Assembly: GCA_900550295.1 (NCBI GenBank)
Contig: URRM01000037.1
Span: 1-15,124 of the forward strand
Length of the DNA: 15,124 bases
Direction of reading: 5' to 3'
From: an uncultured bacterium
GTDB lineage: Bacteria; Cyanobacteriota; Vampirovibrionia; Gastranaerophilales; Gastranaerophilaceae
Part shown: positions 1 to 7,734 of the stretch, one piece after another
How the letters are laid out: each line of letters begins with the position of its first letter
Numbering within the stretch: the first letter of the stretch is position 1
Program-made: the position numbers and the translations under genes
The notes under the pieces: generated by a model
What the model was told of the DNA's origin: nothing
Database searches by the model: none
What the model saw: only the letters and a program-made list of their open reading frames with translations

Positions 1-1
1 T

Positions 2-208
2 AAAACTTACAAAGCAAAATTTGCTGACGGAAAAAGTTTAAGATTTTCAAGTTTAATTCTTTTAGGATATGTTTTTGGTATTATTCATAAAATCTTGTAT
101 AGCCAAGATTTGGTAATAATTTTGTACATTTTAAATATGGCATTTCTTCTTTTAGATATCGGATTACATGTCAAATACAAGTACTTTGGAAAAGAAAAAT
201 CTAATTAG
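2..208 (+). CDS. PQ-loop/SemiSWEET-like membrane protein, C-terminal fragment
   Basis: The reading frame is open from the window edge to TAG at 206-208 and encodes 68 residues, so the 5' part lies outside the window. It reads K-T-Y-K-A-K, then a G-K-S-L turn, then two hydrophobic helices (about residues 17-35 and 40-60), and ends in a basic tail. The pattern 'KTYK-x-K-x(3)-GKSL' followed by a 'GYVFGIIHKI' helix and an 'N' in the next helix resembles a PQ-loop repeat, as in small sugar transporters of the SemiSWEET type or lysosomal-cystinosin-like proteins. The diagnostic Pro-Gln would sit just upstream of the window and cannot be seen. A terminator hairpin follows at 281-305. The family call is inference; a membrane protein is well supported. 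Confidence 0.55.
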   Translation, partial: KTYKAKFADGKSLRFSSLILLGYVFGIIHKILYSQDLVIILYILNMAFLLLDIGLHVKYKYFGKEKSN

Positions 209-280
209 TGTCTTTATTTTATTTAGTAGAGTACATGTCATAACAATCTATTCGTTAATTCAATTTTAAATCTACTATTT

Positions 281-305
281 GCACTCTTTTAAAGGGTGCA
301 TTTTT
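281..305 (+). terminator. Rho-independent terminator after the PQ-loop-like gene
   Basis: Arms GCACTCTT (281-288) and AAGGGTGC (292-299) form an 8-bp stem with one G-T wobble around a TTA loop. T residues 301-305 follow immediately. It lies 73 bp after the stop codon, before the next gene's promoter. Confidence 0.75.
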
Positions 306-332
306 ATTGTAAAAAATTTTAAATTTTGCGTT

Positions 333-360
333 TTGATTTTCTGGTATTGTGGAATAAAAA
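333..360 (+). promoter_or_regulatory. Possible sigma-70 promoter for the unknown gene at 418
   Basis: TTGATT (333-338), a 16-bp spacer and TAAAAA (355-360) would start transcription near 367, downstream of the preceding terminator. The same arrangement (TTGATT, 16 bp, TAAAAT) precedes the gene at 13573. The match is modest and the region is AT-rich. Confidence 0.35.
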
Positions 361-417
361 GAATATATTAACTAAAAGTCAAAAGGATTTGGCTTGTTTA
401 AAAATGGAGTTTTGCTT

Positions 418-1401
418 ATGAGTGAAATTGGATATTACAACTATTACAACAATCCTCACCGCTATTCACCTGATACAGTTCAAGACCGTTATCAGCAAAT
501 GGTTGATGCGTACAATTCTGATAAATTAAAAGCAAAAGACAGTTTTTCTAATCCATATTCAGATTTGAATATTTCAAGAAAAAATTTAGACGAAAAACTT
601 GCAGATTGGGCAAGTACGGTTCGTTCTCAATGTAAGACAGAGCAAGAAGTTCATGAGTATTTAAGTAAAAAATACTTTGGCACATCTGATTTTGCATACA
701 CAAAAAGATGGGGCGAGCCTGAAAAATATGCTATGTTCAAAAATGACTACAACGCAATTTGCTACGGAACAATCGGTTGTGGAAATTTAGATGATCCAAG
801 ATTAAATTATTCTCCTGAGGATTGGGATAATTACGAAAATCAAAATCAAATTGATAAACATAAATCAATAAGTTTAAACATGCAAAACTTATTGAAGAAT
901 AACAACATTAATTTAAGCGATGATGAAACTTTATTAATCTCAATAAACCCATATACTAGAGAGGTTGATTTATCAGGTTTAGAAAATAATGCTAATTTAA
1001 CACAATTGAAGACATTATTGGAGCAAAACAATAATTCATCTAACCTTTTGTCTTACGTAAAAAATCAGATGACAGACCTTGATAGCAATTCTGTTGCAAA
1101 AATGCAGGCATATCGTCTAGTTATGGATTACACAGGGCTTGACCTTTCAAAAATGGAAACAAGAGAAGACGGAATGTATTACACTTCTAACGGAGTTGAG
1201 CTTTCTGAATACTTAAAAGAAAAATTAAAATATTGTAACGATGTACCTTTTGAATTCAGAGGTGCTGCGTTTGAATACACAATGCAGAACGTAAACAAAG
1301 TTGCACAATTAGGTTGGAACAACATTCCAGACTTAAATATTTCGATTGGCTACAACAATGCAAATGGCTTTATACCTTACGGCACAAGTTTTGAAGCATA
1401 A
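418..1401 (+). CDS. Hypothetical protein, no recognised family
   Basis: A 327-residue protein that I do not recognise. I chose ATG 418 because GGAG (406-409) lies 8 bases upstream. An in-frame TTG at 394, also preceded by AAGGA, would add eight residues (MFKNGVLL). There is no signal peptide or membrane helix. The N-terminus is Tyr/Asn-rich (I-G-Y-Y-N-Y-Y-N-N), and residues 50-90 look helical and charged. The central part, 'NNINLSDDETLLISINPY', followed by a helix and 'NNNSSNLLSYVKNQ', faintly recalls the DUF4885-like pattern of Firmicutes proteins ('SIDPYxYKITVSG ... NGKNLFxHI'); this is from memory and uncertain. A terminal G/N-rich segment ends the protein. Its stop is 4 bp from the stop of the convergent helicase gene, with no terminator between. 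Confidence 0.7.
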   Translation: MSEIGYYNYYNNPHRYSPDTVQDRYQQMVDAYNSDKLKAKDSFSNPYSDLNISRKNLDEKLADWASTVRSQCKTEQEVHEYLSKKYFGTSDFAYTKRWGEPEKYAMFKNDYNAICYGTIGCGNLDDPRLNYSPEDWDNYENQNQIDKHKSISLNMQNLLKNNNINLSDDETLLISINPYTREVDLSGLENNANLTQLKTLLEQNNNSSNLLSYVKNQMTDLDSNSVAKMQAYRLVMDYTGLDLSKMETREDGMYYTSNGVELSEYLKEKLKYCNDVPFEFRGAAFEYTMQNVNKVAQLGWNNIPDLNISIGYNNANGFIPYGTSFEA

Positions 1402-1405
1402 AAGA

Positions 1406-4400
1406 TTAATCAACCGAGAAAATTTCTTTGATATCATCAATTGTAAGCGATTTTGTAATATTTCTATCAACTGAAATTACGCTATCAACAAGGTTTCTCT
1501 TGATTGATTTAAGTTTTTGAATTTTTTCTTCAACCGTATTTTTAGTAATAATTCTATAAACAAATACTTTTTTAGTCTGTCCAATACGATAAGCACGGTC
1601 AGTTGCTTGGTCTTCAACAGCAGGGTTCCACCATGGATCATAGTGGATTACATAATCCGCACCTGTTAAGTTCAAACCTGTACCACCGGCTTTCAAACTG
1701 ATTAAAAAGATTGGAATTGAAGTTGATGAGTTAAATCTTTCAACTGCGCCTTGACGGTCTTTTGTCTTACCTGTCAAATATTCGTAAGGAATTCCTGCTC
1801 TTTCGCACCAAGCCTTAATGATATCAAGCATATCAACAAATTGGCTGAATAATAGAACTCTATGACCTTCTGAAATAATTTGTTCAAGCATACCCTTCAA
1901 GTGCTCAAATTTACCTGATTGGATATCGCCTTTAACCATATCTTTGTCGTATAAACGAGGGTGACAACAAATTTGACGCAAGCGTAACAAGGCTGAGAAG
2001 ATAGACATTCTGCTCTTTTCAAGACCGTTTTGCTCAATAGACTTGAATAATTCTTCTTTAGTGCTATCCAAAACTTCAAGATAGAAGTCTTTTTGTTCCG
2101 GAGTCATTTCGCAGTATGCAATATTTTCAACTTTATCCGGTAAATCCTTAGCTACGTCACGTTTCATACGACGTAAGATGAATGGATAAATTTGCATTTT
2201 CAAACGTTTTTCGACAGTCTTATCTTGACGTTCCATAATCGGATTTACATATCTGAAGTTAAATTCTGCGATATTGAATAAAAATCCAGGCATTAAGAAA
2301 TCAAATACAGACCATAATTCTTCCAATCTGTTTTCAATTGGAGTACCTGAAAGTGCCAATCTATGGTCAGAATCTAACATTTTTACCGCTTGAGCTGTTT
2401 GGCTCATTGCGTTTTTAATATTTTGAGATTCATCTAAAACGACATATCTAAATTTAATATTTTTCAATTCTTCAATATCACGTCTAATCAACGCATAGCT
2501 TGTGATTACAATATCGTGTTCAGGGATTTTGTCAAACAAGCTCTTTCTATCTACACCTGCAAGTTTTAAACAACTTAATTCAGGTGTGAATTTTTGAATT
2601 TCTGATTCCCAGTTAAATACAACAGAAGTTGGACATACTACCAATACAGGCATTGAGCCGTCTTCTTCCTTAGCTTTTTGAATTAAGCTCAAGGCTTGAA
2701 GAGTTTTACCAAGCCCCATATCATCTGCAAGAATACCATTTAAGCCGTATTTGTACATAAACCATAACCAGCTGAAACCTTTCATTTGGTATTCACGAAG
2801 CTCTGCGTTTACGCCTTTTGGTAAAGTTAAGTTTTCATCAGTTGAGAACGATGTAATTTGTGACCAGAATTTTTCAAAATCTTCGCTCAATACAAGTTCA
2901 AAGCCTCTGTTTTTCAACTCTTGAACTAAGCCTGCACGGTAAGTTTTTACCATAAACTTGTTTTCGTCATTTCTGTAAGCATCAAATGAGTTAAAAGATC
3001 TCATCATCGCATAAATATCTTCCGCAGGATATTCAACAAAGCCTAAACTTCTTATACGGCTATATTTTTCGTTGTTTTGAATTGTTTCGTAAATTTCATC
3101 AAAGTTGATAATATCTTCGCCAACTTGTCCGTATAATTGAATTTCAAAACTGTCTTTTGAATCTTCTGAAAAGTCGATTTTTGCACACATTTTGAAGGGT
3201 TCTTCAATAAGTTTAAAGAAACTGATATCATCTTTTTCTTCAAAAATCCAACCTTCACCTGCTTTGTTCATGTAATAGTTGTAAAAATCAATTGCATTTT
3301 CTTTTTCCATTGCCAAGTTGTTTGTTTGCATTGGAACGAATTTACAAGCCAAAAGCATTTGATATGCTGAAATTTCGTGTTGAATATTACGTTTAACCCA
3401 GTAAACCATATCGTCTTCTTTACGTTTTACTGTAACGTATGGAGTTTTGTCCGCTGTTTTTGAAAAAGGAACTCTCACACCGTCATATTCAAATTCCAAA
3501 GATGCTTTTAGTGACTGGTCATAATCGATACCTAAAGATACAATGTTCTTTGGTGGTCGTTGTTCTAAGAATAATTTGCTGATTGTTTCTGAAACTTCTA
3601 CGTCAATTTGTTCTTGAAGTTTTGGAAGTTCTTCATAAATGAATTTTCCGCCTTCTGCATCTTTTAAGTCTGTAAATGTTGATTTCAATAAGTTTTGAGG
3701 GACAATATTCATTGAAACGTTTGTAGGGAAAATTACGTTTTTATAACGTCCCCACTTAATTTGACGAGAAAAATAGCGAACCTCTTCAAAAGGAATGATA
3801 TCATCCTTGTCAGGTCTGCGCCAGAAAAGTTCCAGCATAATGTTACCTGTAGGATTGCTGTTTACAGATAAAACTAAACGCCATTCCTTGTCAGTAAACT
3901 TAATTCTGTGTTTAGTTTTTTCGTCTAAAACTTCGTCTGCAACGGCAAGAAGCGGAAACATCGGAGCAAATTTAGGAATCGGAATATCATACCATCCTGC
4001 TTTTTTGTCTTGTCTTGCAGTTTTCAAAATTTGTTTGAAGATTTCGACTTCAACCAATTGAGAACGATTTAAAACAAAAGTCGAATCATTTTTTTGTGCT
4101 TCTACCAAACCTAATAAAATTGGTTCAATTGCTCTGACAACTTTACCTGTAGCTCTTGACATTACAAGGATTGAGAAGAAGTTTGGTTTTCTCTTTGGAT
4201 TAAAGTGGAAGATATAGTTACCTTTTGGAGGTTCCGGCATTGAAGTATCTTCATCGCTGTAATCAGGCTCGATACCGTATTTTGTTTCTAACCAATCGTC
4301 ATAAGCATGTTCATCGATGGCTTTAATAGCAACAGCAACGGCATGTTTACACCATTCTTCTTTTAATGGGCAGTTGCAACGGGCTTCAACTTTGTTCTTT

Positions 4401-4582
4401 TTAAAAATTAAATCTGTATTATATGAATCTTGGAAACTACCTTTAACCTTACCTTTGTAGAAATTCTTTTCAGGATAAGATTCCAAAATCATATCTTTTG
4501 TGTAATATTCGTAACCACGACGCCAACTACCAGCCGTAGCATTTTCTTTTAAGAATTTAAAATTGAATTCAGGAACACTCAT
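1406..4582 (-). CDS. SWIM zinc-finger SNF2-family DEAD/DEAH ATPase (helicase-like)
   Basis: A 1058-residue Swi2/Snf2 ATPase, predicted to be a cytoplasmic DNA translocase acting on nucleoprotein complexes. An N-terminal SWIM finger is visible as C69-x-C71-x6-C78-x-H80. A long region of about 120-590 corresponds to the 'bacterial SNF2 helicase-associated' part of this family. The first RecA lobe has DDMGLGKT (Walker A, K626), the DESQ box (D717-Q720) and LSGTPIENRLEELWS. The second lobe has LRLRQICCHP, VLLFSQF, KAGGTGLNL and QATDRAYRIGQ (992-1002, arginine finger region). The usual box is DEAQ or DEAH; DESQ keeps the acidic pair. All motifs are intact and the length is normal for this bacterial group. 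The ribosome-binding site is weak (AAGAAAGATAAG region). A promoter lies at 4676-4704, so it is probably transcribed independently of the outer-membrane gene upstream. The exact cellular role cannot be read from the sequence. Confidence 0.95.
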   Translation of the reverse strand: MSVPEFNFKFLKENATAGSWRRGYEYYTKDMILESYPEKNFYKGKVKGSFQDSYNTDLIFKKNKVEARCNCPLKEEWCKHAVAVAIKAIDEHAYDDWLETKYGIEPDYSDEDTSMPEPPKGNYIFHFNPKRKPNFFSILVMSRATGKVVRAIEPILLGLVEAQKNDSTFVLNRSQLVEVEIFKQILKTARQDKKAGWYDIPIPKFAPMFPLLAVADEVLDEKTKHRIKFTDKEWRLVLSVNSNPTGNIMLELFWRRPDKDDIIPFEEVRYFSRQIKWGRYKNVIFPTNVSMNIVPQNLLKSTFTDLKDAEGGKFIYEELPKLQEQIDVEVSETISKLFLEQRPPKNIVSLGIDYDQSLKASLEFEYDGVRVPFSKTADKTPYVTVKRKEDDMVYWVKRNIQHEISAYQMLLACKFVPMQTNNLAMEKENAIDFYNYYMNKAGEGWIFEEKDDISFFKLIEEPFKMCAKIDFSEDSKDSFEIQLYGQVGEDIINFDEIYETIQNNEKYSRIRSLGFVEYPAEDIYAMMRSFNSFDAYRNDENKFMVKTYRAGLVQELKNRGFELVLSEDFEKFWSQITSFSTDENLTLPKGVNAELREYQMKGFSWLWFMYKYGLNGILADDMGLGKTLQALSLIQKAKEEDGSMPVLVVCPTSVVFNWESEIQKFTPELSCLKLAGVDRKSLFDKIPEHDIVITSYALIRRDIEELKNIKFRYVVLDESQNIKNAMSQTAQAVKMLDSDHRLALSGTPIENRLEELWSVFDFLMPGFLFNIAEFNFRYVNPIMERQDKTVEKRLKMQIYPFILRRMKRDVAKDLPDKVENIAYCEMTPEQKDFYLEVLDSTKEELFKSIEQNGLEKSRMSIFSALLRLRQICCHPRLYDKDMVKGDIQSGKFEHLKGMLEQIISEGHRVLLFSQFVDMLDIIKAWCERAGIPYEYLTGKTKDRQGAVERFNSSTSIPIFLISLKAGGTGLNLTGADYVIHYDPWWNPAVEDQATDRAYRIGQTKKVFVYRIITKNTVEEKIQKLKSIKRNLVDSVISVDRNITKSLTIDDIKEIFSVD

Positions 4583-4675
4583 AAACTATTAGAGCTTATC
4601 TTTCTTTTACTTACTTAAGGGTGTAACAACGGTTTAAGTATAAAATACTATTACTCTTAAGGCGACCGTAACTAA

Positions 4676-4704
4676 ATTATTACACTAAAATGTTTTAATT
4701 GCAA
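4676..4704 (-). promoter_or_regulatory. Probable sigma-70 promoter of the SNF2 gene
   Basis: On the minus strand, TTGCAA (4699-4704), a 17-bp spacer and AATAAT (4676-4681), with TG one base before the -10 as in extended -10 promoters. Start would be near 4669, leaving a leader of about 87 nt. That leader contains short dyads (for example AGTAT-TTT-ATACT), which I do not assign to a known regulator. Confidence 0.5.
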
Positions 4705-4719
4705 GCATTTTCATTAAAT

Positions 4720-6144
4720 TTATAACTTACTACCCACAGCTTTGTACAAACTAATGTAATCAACATAGCAGTTACCTGTTGTATTTGCTACTAATTGGTT
4801 TACAGAAAGCAAGTTTTCTTGCATTTGAATCATATCCAATTTTGAGATTACACCTTGTTTGTAGCGTTGTTGTGTATAGCCAAAATCTTGATTTTCTAAT
4901 GCTAATTGTTTTTTATGCTTGTCTAATTTTTCGCTATCACGTTTAACTGAAATCAACGCATCATTAACCTCTTGCAATGCTGTTAAATTAGTTTTGTGGT
5001 AACTTTCTAACGCTTTATCATATTGAACTTTTTTAAGTTTTAAGTTTGCAATACGGCTTCCGCCTGTAAATACCGGCAACATACCTGATGCAGCTACGGC
5101 GTAAATACCGTCAATAGGGTTGTTTACTCCGTGTAAAAACATTGCTAAACCTGAAATGTTAATTGATGGCAAAAATTCTTTTTTAGCAACTCTTACATCA
5201 ATACCCATTTTTTCAAGCATTTTAATTGATTTTAAGTAATCAGGTCTGTCTGTAATGATTTCTGATGAAATACTTGTTGGAATAGTTTTTGAATATTTTA
5301 TGTCAGACAATTTTGAAACTTTCAAATTTGCAACGTTTTCAGGACTTTCACCAATTAGAACTGCTAATTGGTGCATTAAAATTTCTCTGTTTTTCTTATA
5401 ATTAATTAAATCTGATGTGCCGTTTACGTAAGCTTTGTTTGCTTTTACGGTATCAGAAGTTGAAACAAGACCTTGTTTGTTGCTTTCTTGCATAATTTCA
5501 TAAATTTCTTTTCTTAAAGAAACAATATTTTCTTGATATTTAATAACTTCATCCAATGTTACTAAGTTCATATAAACGCTACCAACGGCAGCCGCAATAG
5601 AAATGTATGCAGAGCGTTCGTCTAGTTGTGATGCTTCATATAATTTTTTAACGCTTTTTGTTTTATCTCTGTTTTTTAAGAAAATATCAGCTTCATAATT
5701 AATTAACATTGGAGTTGCGTAAGACCAATTTGAATCAAAATCTAAACCACTGCCAACTGTTGCAATTTTTGAATAAGCAGGAGAAAAACCCACTGTTGCG
5801 CTTGGAAGTTCATTTGCAAATTGAAGTTTTACATTTTGATAGTATTCGTCAACATTCAATGTTGCCATTTTTAAATCATAATTGTTTTTAATAGCTAAAT
5901 TAATATAATTGTCTAGATTTTTGTCATTAAAACTTTTCCAAAAGTCCATATTAACATAGCCGTATTTGTAATCATCATTATATTTTTTATTACGTTTAAC
6001 TCTGTGTTTAAGCATTTTCTCTTGTTTTTTAAGAACTTTTGTATCTTGTTGAGCCTTTGTATCTTGAATGGCAAACGCCGGCAAAATGCTCATGTTTATA
6101 AAACTTACTAATATTAATGTTGAAAATAATTTATTCAATTTCAT
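4720..6144 (-). CDS. TolC/NodT-type outer-membrane efflux protein
   Basis: A 474-residue outer-membrane factor, the exit duct of a tripartite efflux pump. A Sec signal peptide is clear: basic MKLNK, a hydrophobic stretch, then L-P-A-F-A with cleavage expected after A25. There is no lipobox cysteine, so unlike many NodT/OprM relatives it is not predicted to be a lipoprotein. After a basic Lys-rich stretch, the mature protein shows two long repeats typical of the fold. 'FWKSFNDKNLDNYINLAIKN' marks repeat one, 'AVGSVYMNLVTLDE' a barrel-helix junction, and 'SEIITDRPDYLKSIKMLE' the classic RPD motif. 'FLPSINISG' and 'QQRYKQGVISKLDMIQMQ' belong to repeat two. It is transcribed away from the regulator, adaptor and transporter genes at 6248-9284 and shares a control region with them, so it most likely serves that pump. 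Ribosome-binding site GAGGAAG sits just upstream of ATG. Confidence 0.93.
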   Translation of the reverse strand: MKLNKLFSTLILVSFINMSILPAFAIQDTKAQQDTKVLKKQEKMLKHRVKRNKKYNDDYKYGYVNMDFWKSFNDKNLDNYINLAIKNNYDLKMATLNVDEYYQNVKLQFANELPSATVGFSPAYSKIATVGSGLDFDSNWSYATPMLINYEADIFLKNRDKTKSVKKLYEASQLDERSAYISIAAAVGSVYMNLVTLDEVIKYQENIVSLRKEIYEIMQESNKQGLVSTSDTVKANKAYVNGTSDLINYKKNREILMHQLAVLIGESPENVANLKVSKLSDIKYSKTIPTSISSEIITDRPDYLKSIKMLEKMGIDVRVAKKEFLPSINISGLAMFLHGVNNPIDGIYAVAASGMLPVFTGGSRIANLKLKKVQYDKALESYHKTNLTALQEVNDALISVKRDSEKLDKHKKQLALENQDFGYTQQRYKQGVISKLDMIQMQENLLSVNQLVANTTGNCYVDYISLYKAVGSKL

Positions 6145-6161
6145 GTTACTTCCTCACATAC

Positions 6162-6189
6162 TTGACAAAATTTATAATGATATGATAAC
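6162..6189 (+). promoter_or_regulatory. Promoter of the marR-emrA-emrB operon
   Basis: Consensus TTGACA (6162-6167), a 16-bp spacer and GATAAC (6184-6189), giving a start near 6196, at the edge of the operator dyad. TATAAT at 6173-6178 is also present but has no matching -35. The two opposing promoters interleave. Confidence 0.55.
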
Positions 6190-6210
6190 ATATTTTTGTT
6201 ACAAATGCAA
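6182..6210 (-). promoter_or_regulatory. Promoter of the outer-membrane efflux gene
   Basis: On the minus strand, TTGCAT (6205-6210), a 17-bp spacer and TATCAT (6182-6187). The -35 lies inside the operator dyad at 6197-6212, so a bound repressor would block polymerase directly. Confidence 0.55.
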
Positions 6211-6228
6211 CATGTTTTTTTTGTAACA
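6197..6228. promoter_or_regulatory. Probable MarR-type operator in the divergent promoter region
   Basis: TGTTACAAATGCAACA (6197-6212) is an imperfect 16-bp palindrome of the form TGTTnCAnnTGnAACA, the size and shape of MarR-family operators. In addition, TGTTACAAA (6197-6205) is repeated exactly as its reverse complement TTTGTAACA (6220-6228), 14 bp apart, suggesting a second half-site. AACA...TGTT at 6187-6200 is a looser further dyad. The site overlaps the -35 of the minus promoter and the start of the plus promoter. Binding by the adjacent regulator is inferred. Confidence 0.6.
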
Positions 6229-6247
6229 GACAAAAGGGGAAGAAAAT

Positions 6248-6724
6248 ATGAAACCAACAATGCTGGAACCAAATACGGATTTTACGCAATCAGTATTTTA
6301 CAAGATAAGTCAATTAGCTATTTATACAGAGAAATTGGCGCAAAATTTCTTTGAAATTAGAAATGTTGATATTACGAATGACGAATTTTGTGCGCTTAAT
6401 TTAATTTTGAATTATCCAAATATTTGCCAAAGAGATTTAGCAAAATTACTTTTGAGAGATAGAGTTAGAACAGGTAGAATTCTGAACTCTTTAGAAGATA
6501 AAGGTTTTGTAAAAAGAACTAACACAACAAAAAACAATCGTCTTGTAAGACTTGTTTCTATTACAAAGTCAGGCGAAAAGTTCTATAAAGAACAGTTCTA
6601 TATCATGAATAAAATTATGGAGAAATTATTAGAAAAATTTCCTGAAGAAAAAATGGTTGAACTAAAAGGTTCTTTAGAAAAACTGGAAAAATCAATGGCT
6701 GAACTTGTTGAATTTAATATATAG
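6248..6724 (+). CDS. MarR-family transcriptional regulator
   Basis: A 158-residue winged-helix regulator of normal MarR length. An N-terminal dimerisation helix (about 12-35) precedes 'TNDEFCALNLILNYPNICQR'. The helix-turn-helix is at about 61-90 (QRDLAKLLLRDRVRTGRILN ... LEDKGFVKR), followed by the wing (91-105, TNTTKNNRLVRLVSIT) with 'T-x-x-G' and a long C-terminal helix that closes the dimer. It is preceded by AGGGGA. Only 11 bp separate it from the adaptor gene, so it is the first gene of the pump operon and lies divergent to the outer-membrane gene. By analogy with EmrR/MprA, it probably represses the pump until a ligand binds; that mode and the ligand are inference. C48 and C60 could be redox-sensing candidates, but nothing shows this. 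Confidence 0.93.
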   Translation: MKPTMLEPNTDFTQSVFYKISQLAIYTEKLAQNFFEIRNVDITNDEFCALNLILNYPNICQRDLAKLLLRDRVRTGRILNSLEDKGFVKRTNTTKNNRLVRLVSITKSGEKFYKEQFYIMNKIMEKLLEKFPEEKMVELKGSLEKLEKSMAELVEFNI

Positions 6725-6735
6725 GAGAAAATATA

Positions 6736-7734
6736 ATGGAAGACAGCAAAGAAAAAGAAATAAAAAAAACATTGAACAAAAGTCTAAAACGTTCAATTAT
6801 AATTTCAGCAGTGCTTGTTTTGGCATTAGTTGTAACAGGTTTTATTGTTTATAACTTGCAATTTCAATCAACTGATGATGCTTATGTAGAGAACCATACA
6901 GTCCAAGTTGCACCAAAAGTTTCAGGTCATATCGTACAAGTTTTGGTTACAGACAACCAAAAAGTTAAAAAAGGTGATTTGGTTGCTGTAATTGATAATA
7001 CAGATTATAAAGTTGCACTTGATAAAGCTTCCGCACTTTATGAAAAAGCATTAGCAAGTCAAAAAGTTGCCAAAGCAAATTTTAACGCAACACAAATTGA
7101 AATTAAAAATGCAAAAGCCGACTTAGACAGATACCAAAACTTATACAAAACAGGTGCTGTTTCAAAGCAACAACTTGATATGGTTCAAACAAAATACGAA
7201 ACAACTCAAGCGAGATTGGTAAATGCAGATGAAAATGTTATGTCAGAAGCTCAAAACAAAGTTGCTGATGCTGACATTAAATCTTTAAAAGCTGCAAAAG
7301 ATCAAGCTCAATTGAACTTATCTTATACAAAAATTTATGCACCTCAAGACGGTACAGTTTCAAACAAAAGAGTTGAAGTCGGTACATACGTTCAAGTTGG
7401 TACACCTCTATTTGTAATCGTTCCAAACGATGTCTGGGTTGTTGCAAACTTTAAAGAAAACCAAGTTGGTTTAATGAGATCAGGGCAACCTGTAGACATC
7501 AAAATTGATGCTTATCCAAACAAAGTTTTTAAAGGTAAAGTAGACTCTATTCAAAGAGCATCAGGTGCAAAAGCCAGTTTATTTCCACCTGAAAACGCTG
7601 TAGGTAGTTTCGTTAAAATCGTACAAAGAATCCCTGTAAAAATTGTTTTTGACGAAGAAATTAACCAAGACAAATACAATATCGTTCCAGGCATGAGCGT
7701 AGTTCCAAAAGTAAAGGTTAAAAATAATAAATAA
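6736..7734 (+). CDS. emrA: HlyD/EmrA-family periplasmic adaptor (membrane fusion protein)
   Basis: A 332-residue membrane fusion protein that bridges the inner-membrane transporter and the outer-membrane duct. A cytoplasmic Lys-rich N-terminus is followed by one membrane helix (about 20-40). The EmrA hallmark 'STDDAYVEN' then leads into 'VAPKVSGHIVQVLVTDNQKV', the first half of the lipoyl domain. A long Ala/Lys/Gln coiled-coil hairpin (about 90-190) follows, then 'YAPQDGTVSNKRVEVGTYV', the second lipoyl half. The beta-barrel segment has 'VVANFKENQVGLMRSGQPVD'. AGGAGA precedes the ATG. The stop TAA overlaps the next ATG by one base (TAATG), indicating translational coupling to the transporter. 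The gene symbol is used at family level. Confidence 0.93.
   Translation: MEDSKEKEIKKTLNKSLKRSIIISAVLVLALVVTGFIVYNLQFQSTDDAYVENHTVQVAPKVSGHIVQVLVTDNQKVKKGDLVAVIDNTDYKVALDKASALYEKALASQKVAKANFNATQIEIKNAKADLDRYQNLYKTGAVSKQQLDMVQTKYETTQARLVNADENVMSEAQNKVADADIKSLKAAKDQAQLNLSYTKIYAPQDGTVSNKRVEVGTYVQVGTPLFVIVPNDVWVVANFKENQVGLMRSGQPVDIKIDAYPNKVFKGKVDSIQRASGAKASLFPPENAVGSFVKIVQRIPVKIVFDEEINQDKYNIVPGMSVVPKVKVKNNK

Noticed and set aside
394..417. TTG start 24 bp upstream of the unknown gene, also with AAGGA before it
   Set aside because: ATG 418 has a well-placed GGAG and is the better codon; the extra residues (MFKNGVLL) have no support beyond the open frame.
846..1031. Open frames of 60-88 codons antisense or out of frame inside the larger genes (for example 846-1031 minus, 3795-4061 plus, 8923-9177 minus)
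   Set aside because: They overlap well-supported genes, lack ribosome-binding sites and family motifs, and are expected by chance.
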